Below are positions 10,106-20,354 of a stretch of DNA of 64,000 nucleotides, piece by piece. How positions within the stretch are numbered: position 1 is the stretch's first letter; every line of letters begins with the position of its first letter. The notes under the pieces are model-generated. The model was not told where the DNA came from and searched no databases. It saw only the letters and a program-made list of their open reading frames with translations. The position numbers were made by a program, and so were the translations under genes. The stretch is from Protea cynaroides (Eukaryota > Streptophyta > Magnoliopsida > Proteales > Proteaceae), in the NCBI GenBank assembly GCA_028583415.1, contig CM053269.1:36894254-36958253 (forward strand), written 5' to 3'.

Positions 10106-10290
10106 TCTAATTAAGGGATATTCTTCGTGTTTATGCCGACTGATAACTTATACAGAAATTTTCCTCTTTTTTTTTTTTTTAAATTTAATATGTAACAATG
10201 TAATAATATAGCTGCAATCTCTTGGTTATGATCCTGACCAAAATTCTATATATAATAAATTTAGCTTTCACTATACACAATTACACTACA
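10106..10290 (+). promoter_or_regulatory. orphan copy of the CASP-like gene promoter
   Basis: This segment matches the promoter of the intact gene (12415-12620). Shared words are GATATTC-TCGTGTTT, ATGTAA-AATGTAATA, GCT-CAATCTCTT and TTCTATATATAATA, the last being the TATA box (10246-10254 here, 12574-12581 there). A single copy of the CCATTGACTTCATCTAA repeat lies just upstream (10093-10109), against four in the intact promoter. No coding exon follows, so the gene body was lost. Confidence 0.6.
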
Positions 10291-11204
10291 GGTTTTAGTT
10301 GCAGGTTTTGGACACGGTATCAATCGTGGTCGAAACTAGTTTGATACCAATAACGATCAGATATAGAGTCAATGTGGACAATATCAATAAAAAAATAAAA
10401 TATGAAATAATCGGTATTAGATAGGAGACACCATCGAAACTGATATGAATTGGCCTATCTGGCCAATCCAATACTGATTATTAAAAACATCCTCCAAAGT
10501 CGGAGCAAATTCATTTCAACTGTCAGAAAAATTTTTTAAACTTTTTTGAGGGAGAGGATTTGATTGAATTAGAATTCAAAATTTAACATGTGATTAATCG
10601 AACCATTCTCTAATATCCAACAATCAAAACTGTCATATCATTCTTCTGTGACAAAAATGAATCATTAACTTTTAGATTTCCTTGGGTTGCTTACATAAAT
10701 CTTGACCTTTTTGTGAAAAATAAATAGTACATGAATTGAAAGAACGATTTCTGCTATGGGTTTTTACCACCATGCTCCACATGATTTTGTCATTGTAAAC
10801 CATTGGATTGGTGGAGAAAATTTTTACTAGATAAATTATGTACCAAATTAGAGCTTCGTCTTAAACCATATGAGTATTCTCCTTGTTGTTCAATAGTCCA
10901 AGTTTTCAATTTAAATAGAATTTAGATTCTATTAAAATGTGGTGAAGTTATGTTTGAATGAAAAGTTAATCAATGAATAGATTATAATATGAACAACAGA
11001 ATTGTCGTGTTGTAGATAATAACAACAAGGTGGAAAAAACTATAATCACTATTGTTTTTAGCCACGTGGAATGATGTGGTAATGTTTACCATTATATTAT
11101 TGATAGGTCTAGGATTTAATTTATCACAAATCAAATTCATTCAATCAAATACCCTTGTGTATATATTATGTATTCTTGTATTTTTTTAAAAATTTTTTTA
11201 AAAA
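10291..11204. other. intergenic, nothing recognised
   Basis: I see no open frame of note, no element ends and no RNA gene. The stretch is AT-rich with a T/A-run near 11180-11205. Confidence 0.45.
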
Positions 11205-11355
11205 AAATTTCTCCCACCCCTCTTAAAGTATACTCTTAAGGCAATCGCAGCATAACTTGACATACAATGTCAACTGCCTCCCCTCTTTTGAAAATATCCT
11301 CCATTATCCATTAAGTGATGAGATTTGTCATCACTTATTTTTTATGATAATATTA
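11205..11355. mobile_element. diverged end of a Mutator-like element related to 6028-7293
   Basis: The segment follows the terminal repeat of the 6028-7293 element: AATTTCTCCCACCCCTC, an AATGTCAAC word, CCATTAAGTGATGAGA and GATAATATTAC in the same order. No matching right end is found within about 900 bases. It is either truncated or its other end is too diverged to see. Confidence 0.45.
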
Positions 11356-12070
11356 CTCCCACCCTCCTCCAAGAGCAGTGCATCTCCCTCCCCATTCCTG
11401 TTTGTGATCCGCTTCTTCAGCCACTCTCTTCCGGCGCCGTCCCACCGTCCTCCGGGTGGAACGAATTTTAACATCCTACATCCCTACTTACTATGTCTTT
11501 CTCTCAGTCTTTTTCCATTTACAAACCAATCACAAATTAAACCCATGAAATCTCACGTCTCCCATGGAGGTAAGTGCTCTTAAGCATTTCACTATCTCTT
11601 CCATGCCGAAAGCAGTGAAACTCCAAATCTTGAACCAATCCACAAGGAAGAAGTAAAAGCCGCAATCTGAGGATTTGAAGAAACAGGGTGGGCGGTTAAT
11701 CCAACATAGAGAGAAGGAGCGAGCTCCTCTGAGTCTGTTCTTTCTTCTTCCATCCACAGTGGCACAGTCCACACTCTGAACCCTCAAGCTGGTAACTTTT
11801 AATTCCTAGCCTTGCTAATACCCAGTGTGAACTCCAGATCATCTACTCCAATTTCATGAATCCTCTCACCTTCCCAGGGTTTCACCTTCCCGCTCTCAAA
11901 CTTGAACTCCACTCCACGTCCCCTCTCTCCTAGAGAGCTGTTAATCTACTTGTCTACTAAAAATGAAAGGTGTTTTTCCAATAATTGAAACTAATGGGAA
12001 TGCTTTGCCAGAGGGTAAGAGTAGCATTTGAGAATTGGTCTAGACTCTAGATCAGCTGCCAGTGGGACTG
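11356..12070. other. CT-rich stretch, possible captured gene pieces
   Basis: The region is richer in C and T than its neighbours, with words such as CTTCCGGCGCCGTCCCACC that look exonic. Two overlapping minus-strand frames of 60-85 codons (11530-11787) have no recognisable motif. It lies directly inside the Mutator-like end at 11205, so captured host sequence is possible but unproven. I make no gene call. Confidence 0.25.
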
Positions 12071-12200
12071 AAAAACCATTGACTTCATCTCAAGGGCGTA
12101 CAAAAAAACCATTGACCTCATCTAAGGGTGTACAAAATATCATTCACTTCATCTAAGGGTTTATAACAAATCATTGACTTCATCTAAGAGCATACCAACC
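12071..12200. repeat. four tandem ~32 bp repeats upstream of the CASP-like gene
   Basis: Four consecutive units carry the core ATTGACTTCATCTAAGGG followed by a TAC and an A-run. The cores start near 12075, 12108, 12140 and 12172, with a few changes each. The array ends about 370 bases before the TATA box. The orphan promoter at 10106-10290 has one unit only, so the array expanded, or contracted, after the promoter was duplicated. Confidence 0.7.
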
Positions 12201-12229
12201 ATGCATTTAACTATAAAAATCTTCTCCAT

Positions 12230-12284
12230 CCGTCCAGCTGTCTGTCCAGCTGAACAATAGCTGTCCAGCTGAACAATAAACGGT
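12230..12284. repeat. three GTCCAGCTG boxes
   Basis: GTCCAGCTG occurs three times in 55 bases, the second and third followed by AACAATA. The core CAGCTG is a palindromic E-box type sequence. The cluster lies about 290-340 bases upstream of the TATA box of the CASP-like gene. A role in its transcription is inference. Confidence 0.5.
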
Positions 12285-12570
12285 TGAGATTACATTGAAA
12301 TATATTCTTGGTGTATCCCAGTTGTCTGATGTTTGATTGAAGGATTCCACCGATGGAGATGATTTCCATCCTGCATTTAATAAGCCAACATTCAAAGTCT
12401 TTGTTTCCTTGTATCATAAGTGATATTCTCCGTGTTTCCGCTGACGGATAAACATGGCCGGATAAATTAGAAAACTGTACATACACAGAAGTTCTCCATT
12501 TTTTTCGTTTAAATTTAGTATGTAATAATGTAATATTATGGCTACAATCTCTTCGTCACCCTCACCGAAA

Positions 12571-12693
12571 TTCTATATATAATAGTGTTTAGCTCTCACA
12601 AATATCACAACACACAACTCCCAAGTTCCTAACAGTGTTTACACAACAGCATCCTTTGAAAAGAAACCTGCAGAAAACAAAAATTCCAATCCA
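12571..12693 (+). promoter_or_regulatory. TATA box and 5' leader of the CASP-like gene
   Basis: TATATATA (12574-12581) lies 113 bases before the start codon, inside TTCTATATATAATAG. The leader from about 12605 is A/C-rich and has no upstream ATG. The same TATA context is duplicated at 10246-10254. Confidence 0.6.
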
Positions 12694-13588
12694 ATGAGTC
12701 CGAGCAAAGAAATGGGTGGTTCGCAAGATAACACAACAAAGAATGAAGAAGGAATGGCGCCGGCCTACATTGAAAACCAGTCACCGGTGTATACGGCGGT
12801 CGTTCAACGATCGCGAAGAGAAGGTTTAATGAAGAAGAGTCAAGTGGTTCTAAGGACGATAGGGTTTGTCTTCTCAGTCCTGTCTTTTGTAATCATGGCT
12901 TGTAACAGACATGGCATTACCACTGATGGAGTTCTTTACTATAGTGATAATTTCAATGACTATGACGCATACAGGTAAATTGTTGATTTATCATTCATCT
13001 TCAAATATTGATGAAATGGGTATCTTATGATTTTGTTGATCTTCGCTCTTACTAAATTTGTTTGTTATTTGATTCAGGTATTTGTTATCTGTAGCCGTTA
13101 TTTCCACCGTTTACACAAAATTTCAGGTTGTGCGCCAAATTATCGAACTTTGTACTGGGAAGCTCATGTTATCGCACGAGGGATTGAACTTCGTGGATTT
13201 TATTGGCGATCAGGTGAGCTTTTAGGTTCTAATCTTCTGCAATTAGTTTCAGGAGTCCCTCATTGGAAGGAGTGAACCTTGAGTTCTGATACAATTAATT
13301 ATATCCGTTTTTTAATTGAGGTTTTTTTCTTTGTCTTGCTTATATATATTAATCCAAAGAAGACTGAAAATGAAAATTTTAAAATTGCAGATCGTGGCAT
13401 ACCTGTTGATATCTGCGGCATCAACGGCGGTTCCAACGACGAACGACGGGAGAACTTCAGGAGTGCTACTTAGCTCATTCACAAATTCATGTGCAGCCTC
13501 AATAAGTATGGCTTTCATGGCCTTCCTGGCCATGGCGTTGTCGGCCCTAATATCTGGATATAGGCTCTCTACTCAGACATCAATCTAA
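12694..13588 (+). CDS. CASPL4B: CASP-like membrane protein, three exons (CASPL4B-like)
   Basis: Exons are 12694-12974, 13078-13213 and 13391-13588, with GT-AG introns of 103 and 177 bases, giving 204 residues. The protein has a polar N-terminus and four membrane spans (about 51-70, 95-113, 131-153, 174-194). It shows the family hallmarks: an Arg in span 1 (R54) and an Asp in span 3 (D138), in GDQIVAYLLISAAS. The pattern NDYDAYRYLL before span 2 and the C-terminal SGYRLST fit the CASPL4B group of the CASP-like (DUF588) family. Relatives are plasma-membrane scaffold proteins; the founding CASPs organise the Casparian strip, while the role of this group is less clear. The start was chosen as the first ATG after the TATA box and gives a full-length family protein. 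No frame damage is visible. It is the only intact host gene here, and relics of sister copies lie upstream. Confidence 0.88.
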
Positions 13589-13765
13589 GCTCCCCCTTTT
13601 TTTTTTTACTTCATCAGGTTTTCTTTCTTTTGCATAAGGGTTCTTTCTTTATTGTTCTTTTTATTTTTCTCTTCTGGTCTAGTACTTAGCACCTTTCTCT
13701 TGATTCACTTCTTGCCATTGTATGTTCTATCTCATTATTCTTTCGAATAAATCTTTTAAGAGACC
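13589..13765 (+). terminator. 3' untranslated region with AATAAA signal
   Basis: T-rich sequence follows the stop codon, and AATAAA lies at 13746-13751, about 160 bases downstream. The segment is duplicated at 1040-1122, where the signal is also preserved. The exact cleavage site cannot be read. Confidence 0.5.
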
Positions 13766-14106
13766 TAAGGCTATGTTTGGTTGCAAGGGAAATAAAAAAG
13801 GGAAGTAAAGTAAAGGGAAGGGAAGTGATGGGAAATTGTTTTCCTTTTTGAGTCGTTCGGTTGCACGAGAAATGAAGTGAAATTAATTTTACACCGGTTG
13901 TTTGGTTGGATGTAAAATTGATATAAAATTTCAAACTTTTATAATCTAACATATATTTTACTAAAATATAATTTTGTTCTAATCCATTACTAAAAATTCT
14001 ATATTTAATGAATAGGCCCACCATTAAATGAGCGTTAACCTTGCCTATCATTGTCCAATGGCCCCGCCTTTGATACATATGACTCCATTGAAGGCTTATG
14101 TTCTTC
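13766..14106. mobile_element. possible hAT-like MITE end
   Basis: The sequence beginning CTATGTTTGGTTGCAAGGG resembles the ends of many plant hAT-like MITEs, and GTCGTTCGGTTGCACGAG and TTGTTTGGTTGGATG recur inside it. I cannot find a matching inverted end, so this is a weak call. A 130-codon minus-strand frame here (13686-14078) shows no known motif. Confidence 0.25.
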
Positions 14107-14172
14107 GATGAGTACGAGTATGTTCCTCAATGAGTACGAGTATGTTCCTCAATGAGTACGAGAGTTCTTAAA
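14107..14172. repeat. short tandem repeat, 24 bp unit
   Basis: The unit GATGAGTACGAGTATGTTCCT and its variant AATGAGTACGAGTATGTTCCT occur in direct succession, with a third partial unit ending GAGTACGAGAGTTCTT. There is no gene context beyond the 3' side of the CASP-like gene. Confidence 0.6.
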
Positions 14173-14344
14173 TGATTATAATTAATATTTAAAAATAGTC
14201 TCAAGATGGTTCGTCAATTTACCCAAGTTGTGATCAATATTTAGAAGCTTAATTTTATATTTATTTTAATTATTTTTTTTTATCTACAATTCAAAAAAAA
14301 AAAAAATAGAAACTTAATAGTCATCATCGATGGAATCGAAACTC

Positions 14345-14500
14345 CATTTCTTTGACGTTGCAATAAAAATAAAAAAAATAAAAATGACTTTGAACAACGT
14401 CAGCCATAGATAGCACACATAGACTTGACTTTGCTGCCTATTCAACTATGTGTATTCTTTAACCAATCCTTGGATTGAACAAAGTGTCACAACCCCAAAA
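14345..14500. repeat. right-hand partner of the 1-150 block
   Basis: The start is identical to that of 1-150, with an enlarged A-rich tract, and similarity ends at CACAACCCCAAAAACAA. A LINE tail begins directly after it. It marks the start of the second copy of the ~14.3 kb duplication. Confidence 0.75.
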
Positions 14501-14501
14501 A

Positions 14502-15890
14502 CAATTTTTTTTTTGCTAAAGATCCATTTATATTAAAAGGAAGTAAAAAAAAAAAGAAAAAAAAGAAAAAGAAAATAAAAGCCCTAATAGAGTGTTAAAC
14601 CCTCACCTTCGACATTGCCATCAGCAAGGGCCACTTCGGGTAGAAACAAAGCTAACAGAATCTATATCTAAGTCGTTGGGAAGCATCCCACACGACCTCT
14701 AGATCTCTAGATATCATATTAGGACAACAATTACAAGAAAATAATTTTCTGTCATGGACAGCTTTTCTAGCAAGTTTGTCTGCTACCATATTAGTTTACC
14801 TGAAGCAGTGAGTGTAGCAAATATTACAAGTAGATAACTCAATAGACAAAGCTTTCCAATCATGCAGTAAGAACCAAAGAAGATGACCCGTAAGAGGAGA
14901 AGTCACTACAGATTAAGAGTCCGACGCAAGCCATATATTTCGATAGCCTAATCGAATCGTTGCTTTCAATCCAATTAATATATCTTGGAATTCAACAAAG
15001 TAATTTGTAGCAATACCAAGAGGCTCTGCATATGCATATAAGACCTGTCCATTATGCTTCTGGATTACACCACCTACACCTGCAATTCCTGGATTTCCAA
15101 AGCTTGATCCATCTGTATTTAACTTACACCAACCAATTAATGGAGGTCTCCAAAATAACTCTATGATAGTCTTGGATTTAGATTGTGTTAGTTAAAGGGA
15201 AAGGACATGCACCACTCTAAGATCAGCTGCAATCTTTACTTTACATGGACACCTAAAAGACAAATCCTTTCTACCTCTCTTTATCATTGTCCAAGTAGAG
15301 TCAATTATTGCTTAGGAATTCCTGTGCTTAGAGTTATTGCGAGCTATCCATAAGAAGTGAACAACAATAAGGAGCATTCCATTCCAAATTTCATGGAGAG
15401 GAACAACTCTACCTATTCTCATCCACCAAGATAGCATTGCACTATAAGAATTAAAGGCCGGTATAACAATCTCAAAGCAAGCACCAACTTTTTGCCATAT
15501 AGATTGTGCATAAACACAGCTGCAGAATAGGTGATTATAGGATTATTCCTCTGTAGAATGGTACGTATAAAGAGCATCTCGAAGCAAGCATAATACTTGT
15601 ACGTTTAATCTTATCCTCAGTAGGATATTTCCGTAAACACCCCATCACCACCCTGTCCAGCTAAGAGATGGTGTGAGACCATTGTTCGAGATTATACCAG
15701 CCCAACCTAGCTTCGATTTTGGAGAATGAAGTAGCTCCCATGTTGATTTACCAGAAAAAAAATTCCAGATTGCTCACCAGTCCATATAAACTGGTCTTTA
15801 GTCCCAGATAATGGGATTCTACTAGCAATCCGATCCAATGTTTAAGAGCAATAGAACCTGTTGAACTTTGTATTGTCATTGTTGGCAGCT
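14502..15890 (-). pseudogene. LINE 3' part: zf-RVT and RNase H-like domains
   Basis: The minus-strand 3' end is TTAATATAAATGGATCTTTA plus an A-tail (14502-14512). Going upstream there is an RNase H-like domain with LNTDGSSFGNPG and AGVGGVI (about 15060-15130), then a zf-RVT region with HLFCSCVYAQSIWQ (about 15500-15545) and a linker with SGTKDQFIW (about 15790-15815). Reverse transcriptase and ORF1 are absent, the usual 5' truncation. Stops and frameshifts abound. It interrupts the duplicated block after 14500. Its boundary on the right is approximate. Confidence 0.7.
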
Positions 15891-17195
15891 TGGCAAATGT
15901 GACAAAGTGATAGTGAGCATACATTCAAAGAAATGAGGAGAGAGAGCGTCAGTGCAGGAGATAGAGTGTTTCTACAGGAGAGATAGTGTCAGTACAATGG
16001 CAGTGATGAAGCAACCTCATATGTGTTGTTCTATAGTGTTCTACAACTTCCATAGATTGTTTGAGATGGTATGCAATGAGTTGGTTGGGTTTCTACACTG
16101 AGTTGACTAGACAGGAGCAGTTTCGACAATTAATAGAATTGTACATGTGTTCAGTGATGTTCTAAGATGATACAAAGTGATAGACTGCGTATGGGAGTGC
16201 GTATGAGCATGGACGCAAAGTTTCAGGTTAAAATCCAAGGTTTCATAGAGTTTTGACTTTGAGGCTGTTTTTGGTGTCCTACCGAAGTTTCATGGAAATC
16301 CGACAGTGGAAAGACGTAGAGCGTCGAGTTAACTTCGCAAAGCAAGTTGAATCACTTGATTCTGATATAAGATGAGGAAAATATCATGATTTCAGTTGGA
16401 TTGTGCGAAGAAGGTCAAAAATCCTTGTTCTCGGTGAGTTTGTGAACACAGGGAAAACAGTAGTATTGTCTAATTGTTGAGGGGCTTAAGTAAAATTATC
16501 AGAAGTTAAAGGATCTAGCTGAAATTATAATAAAAGGCATTTAAATGCCGATTGGACGGCTTAGATTCAGCCGCATACATTAGATCAAAATCTGGCGGCT
16601 ATAAAAAGCGCGGGCTCCGGTGTATAGTAGTAGACGCGCAAGGATGCTCCCGCCCAGGTTTCTATTGGCCACTATAGGTTAATACAATACTCCGCATCAC
16701 GTAAAGGTCCGCCTTTGATTTGATGAGGCCGCATACGGTGCACAACTGAGCAGATCCAGATCGGATGGTCTGGAGGCTTTTCAATTTTCGCTAACGTGAT
16801 GGAGAAAATCGGACGGCTCATACTAAATCCCGCCATTCCCATTTTGATCAAATAGACACTGCCACTGATGCTTTGACGATGAATCATTGGTCGACAATGA
16901 TCCTGACATGTCAGCGGAAGGTTTGATTCAATGTAACGTGCACATGATATTGCGTCGGATCAAATTCTGATCCAACGATACAAAGCGCACCCGCGATTTA
17001 TTTGACATGATTCGAATGATCTGATGGATTCGGTCAAATCCTACCTTTTTAAGGTAATTCAACGGTCCCTGCTACAGATCTTTGTTCTACCAATGACGAC
17101 TCGACACTGTGCCTACCATGTCAGCGGTGGCATAGCTTAAGTGCTTCATGGTGTGTCGTATGAGTTTAAAAGATTCCATTTAGAATAATATGTTT
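15891..17195. other. unclassified repeat-like region with a TATA-like box
   Basis: This 1.3 kb has higher GC and repeated themes. Two loosely similar stretches 218 bases apart both contain CATGTCAGCGG (16906 and 17124) with GGTCGACAATG or CAATGACGACTCGAC nearby. CTATAAAAAGCGCGGG (about 16600) looks like a promoter, and paired GATCCAACG/CGGATCAAA words are common. It could be an LTR fragment or solo LTR of an unknown element, but I found no TG...CA ends, primer site or coding frame. It replaces what would be the paralogue of 151-2690. Confidence 0.35.
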
Positions 17196-18078
17196 TTTCC
17201 TCCTCTTCAGAGACTGAACTCATTATTTCAGTTTTAGTCTTACTTAATTAAAAAAAACCAACAATATAAAAACTCCATGTCGGACAAAGAAACTAAGAGA
17301 GCAAAATGCTCGGTAGTGGTTTTATTATTGTCATCTCAACCAATCACCTCATCTGCCATTAACACTCGGTCGGACCTTCTCAGGCTATGGATTCTAGCAA
17401 CAACACTGTAACAATGATGGCGTTTCTTAAAGAGTTAACAGTCCAATATTTCCGGGACCCATGACACGAAGTTTCTTCAATTCCATCACTGGCAACTCTT
17501 TAGGAAGGGTTTCTCTGAGATCGCATGCTTGTCCCTGCTAATATTTGGGTTTTGTTCAGAACCAAGAAAAGTATTAAAAAGGATCGAATTTTTTAAAGCT
17601 ATTCTCAATGCAATTGATAGATTTGGAGCATAACCGGCCTCCTTGTCCTGTTGCCCTACATATCTAAACTATGGACGCCAGTGCTGGTTAAGTTGGTGAG
17701 GGGGTCGGGGTGCAAATGAGAATGAGAGAAGGGCAAAAAGAGGCGAAGGAGGATATCCGGCGAAGAATAGGGGAAGGAGGATATCCAGTGAAGGATGTAT
17801 TTGTTTGGTTTCGAAATCGAAAAATAAACAACAAAGGAGGGAATCTAATTTTTTAAGGGTAAGGGTAAACTTGTAATTTCATTACGTATAAGGGTAGTAT
17901 GGTCATTACAATTGATTTGCCTACATGACAACAACAATTACCGTCCTCCAATTAACAGACTGTAGTTAAGTGTCCTGAATTTCAAAATTGAAAGGACGTT
18001 CGTATCCATTTAAAACTGACAGGGGAGGTTCGTGTCTTTTAGCCAAACTACAGGGGATGTTTGTGTACTTTATCCAAA
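17196..18078. repeat. second copy of block 2690-3766
   Basis: The region matches 2690-3766 in order: CTGAACTCATTATTTCAG, GTCGGACAAAGAAAC, CTCGGTAGTGGTTTTATTAT, CATGACACGAAGTTTCTTCAA, and the right inverted end ending near GTACTTTATCCAA. It lacks the MITE at 3008-3231 and so shows that site before insertion. It contains a short extra tandem (GGCGAAGAATAGGGGAAGGAGGATATCC). It has no coding sequence. Confidence 0.8.
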
Positions 18079-18080
18079 AA

Positions 18081-19852
18081 AAATTTCAACTTGCTTTTGA
18101 AAATGTTGAAAGATTTGGAAAGCTTTAGATCGAGATTACATAGGAAACAACCAAGTGAATTTTGAAAAATCATCAATGAAATTGACATAGTACCTATTGC
18201 CATTATTTGGACAAATTAGGGTCGGGCCCTATACATCTAAGTGTATGAGAGCCAAGGGAGCACAGGGGGGGGGGGGGTCATGGAATTAGAAAATGGCAAT
18301 TTACTAGATTTACCAAGTGGACATGAATTATAGAATTTCACATTATTTTTTCCTTGACGTGGCAAGCCATTATTAGAAAGGATTTTGTGAAGAACATGAG
18401 AGGAAGGGTGGCCAAACCGTTGATACCAAATTTCAATGGAGGTGCACACACTTAGATACACTTGAGGACTAGAGTCAGACAGTAGATGATATAGGCCATT
18501 CTCGAAGATGTTGCGGAGGGGGACCCATCCTGAGGATTGATCCTTAACAATACTGAAAAAGGGATGAAATTTAAACAAGACGTCATTCTCAGGTGTAAAA
18601 CGAGACAGATAAAATATTTTTAGTAATGGTAGGGATATGTAAGAAATTAAGAAGTTGAAGAGAACAAGAGGGAGTAAAAATATTCGAGGAAGCAGTGTGC
18701 AAGATATTCAGACCTTGGCCATTTCCAATCATCACCTGATCTCAGCCTTGATACTAAGAGTTAAGAAACATATTCCTGACATCAGTAGCAATGTGATCTG
18801 TTGCCCCAGAATCCGGATACCACAGCTTAGGGGAATGTTGCACTGGAGCTGAGTGTCCAGCATGTGCGACGAAGGCTACAGGCTGTTGCAGAGGCATAAT
18901 ATTGGTTTGATTAAACATGTGATAACAGGTGATAGTAGAGTGGGAAGGTCGACCACAAACTTGGCATTGGACTTTGGTATGATTAGTGGACAAGCCCGAA
19001 TAGGATGGATGATGACCTTGTCCATGACCATGCCCTCTTATTCGAGGAGGAAGAGAAAGTGTGGCCAGTTGTGTGAGGACCATGACCAGATTTGCCTTTG
19101 TTAACCATGTTGGCCTCATGTGGAGATGGTTGATGTCGTTGGTCGAGTTGGATTTTGTGAGAGATGAGCATACCAAGAAGGTCCATGACAGATACACCAT
19201 CAGATCGAGTGGAGATAGCAGTAACAAAGGCATCACATTCTGTTTCAAGAACTGCCAATATGCGAATAACCAGATGAGGAACGAAAACTGGGTGAGCAAC
19301 TACAGTGAGATGGTCTACAAGGGATCGCTTCTTCTAGACGTACTGTGAGACAGTATAACCCTTCTTTTTTTTTTTTTTTTTTTTTTTAGCTTGCAATTGT
19401 AAACGAAGTTGCATTATTCAGGACTATGACTAGGAAGAAAATGAATGTTCCAGTGTGGTCCAAACAGAGAAAGAGGAGAGGCACCCAACCACTTGTGCGA
19501 GTACTGGTTCAGTAAGGGACGAAAATATCCAGCAAAGTAGCAACTGATCCTAACATTGCCAAGCTTTATTGGACGGATTCTCAATGATCTCGGTAGTGAC
19601 TATAGCAGGGCGTAAAGGAGAGGTAGCCAGAGTTGAGGGTGGTTCAACAAGAGATGGTGGGTAGGGGAGGGTTCCATCAAGGTATCCCATGAGTTTATGA
19701 CATCTAATGACAAGTAGGATTTGATAGCACCATAGAAGAAAGTTGTTGGAGTCAAGTTTGATGGAAATGGGATGGTTAAATTTGGAAGATGCAAAAGCAG
19801 AAGTGTCTCCATGAAAAACTACAGAGGATGCTAGGGAGGAAGGTGTAGTCAT
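18081..19852 (-). pseudogene. copia gag-protease-integrase remnant, copy 2
   Basis: This has the same layout as copy 1 and is better preserved. Gag with FNHPISIKLDSNNFLLW and MGYLDGTLPYPPS lies at about 19680-19790; the zinc knuckle CQVCGRPSHSTITCYH at about 18920-18970 has all four ligands; the protease motif YPDSGATDHIA (about 18790-18820) is intact; and the pre-integrase region has WYQRFGHPSS and YNSCPLGKSSKLP (18300-18450). It is cut off at the same integrase position as copy 1 and lacks RT. Frameshifts are present. Its start was taken at the first ATG after the primer site. Confidence 0.85.
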
Positions 19853-19871
19853 TTCAACGATAGTCCGAAAT

Positions 19872-19883
19872 GCTCTAATACCA
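19872..19883 (-). other. copia primer binding site, copy 2
   Basis: The minus strand reads TGGTATTAGAGC, one base from the initiator-methionine tRNA site TGGTATCAGAGC, directly after the LTR. Confidence 0.8.
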
Positions 19884-20116
19884 TGTAAGAATGCAAATGA
19901 TTGAGACAATTTTGAGTTTCTAACCCCTTGAATTATGGAGTAGAAGAGTATTGTATTTATAGGTTACAAATCTCCTTTATGTTAGAGAGATTAAATGAGA
20001 TTTACAAAATTTGAAATCGTTGGAGAGATTGGAGGATGGTGGTTACAGATGAGGGATTGTAAGGAGAGATTGTGGAGATTCAATCTTACAATAGGATAGC
20101 TGATTTATCGTTAACA
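19884..20116 (-). repeat. copia 5' LTR, copy 2
   Basis: This 233 bp LTR is the sister of 5567-5798, with TG...CA ends on the minus strand and the CTATAAATACAATAC TATA region. The flank beyond it (20117-20354) matches 5799-6050, so the insertion came before the block was duplicated. Confidence 0.78.
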
Positions 20117-20327
20117 GATATAGATGGATGGATCCCATGCAGATACCGTGTGGCATGGTTGGCAAGGATGGATCATTCTTGGGGCTTAAAACCAAAAACA
20201 AGAAAAAAAAAAAAAAAAGGATCTAAACCATTATTCGTGCTCTCTAATGTTGTGATCAAGTGAGCTTTTAATTTTCTTATTTAGCAAAAAAATTTTAATT
20301 TTTAATCTTCATCTTCCTCCTGTATTT

Positions 20328-20354
20328 AGTTAAGGGAAAATTTTCCCTACCTCC
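20328..20354. mobile_element. stub of the Mutator-like element, cut by LTR1
   Basis: TTTAGTTAA (20328-20336) is followed by GGGAAAATTTTCCCTACC, the target duplication and first bases of the element seen whole at 6028-7293. It stops where the gypsy LTR begins at 20355. The flank here is identical to the right-hand duplication at 7294-7302. Confidence 0.7.

Noticed and set aside
11257..11583. A 108-codon plus-strand frame.
   Set aside because: It crosses a transposon end and a CT-rich tract; there is no motif, and its composition is simple Ser/Pro/Leu from the CT bias.
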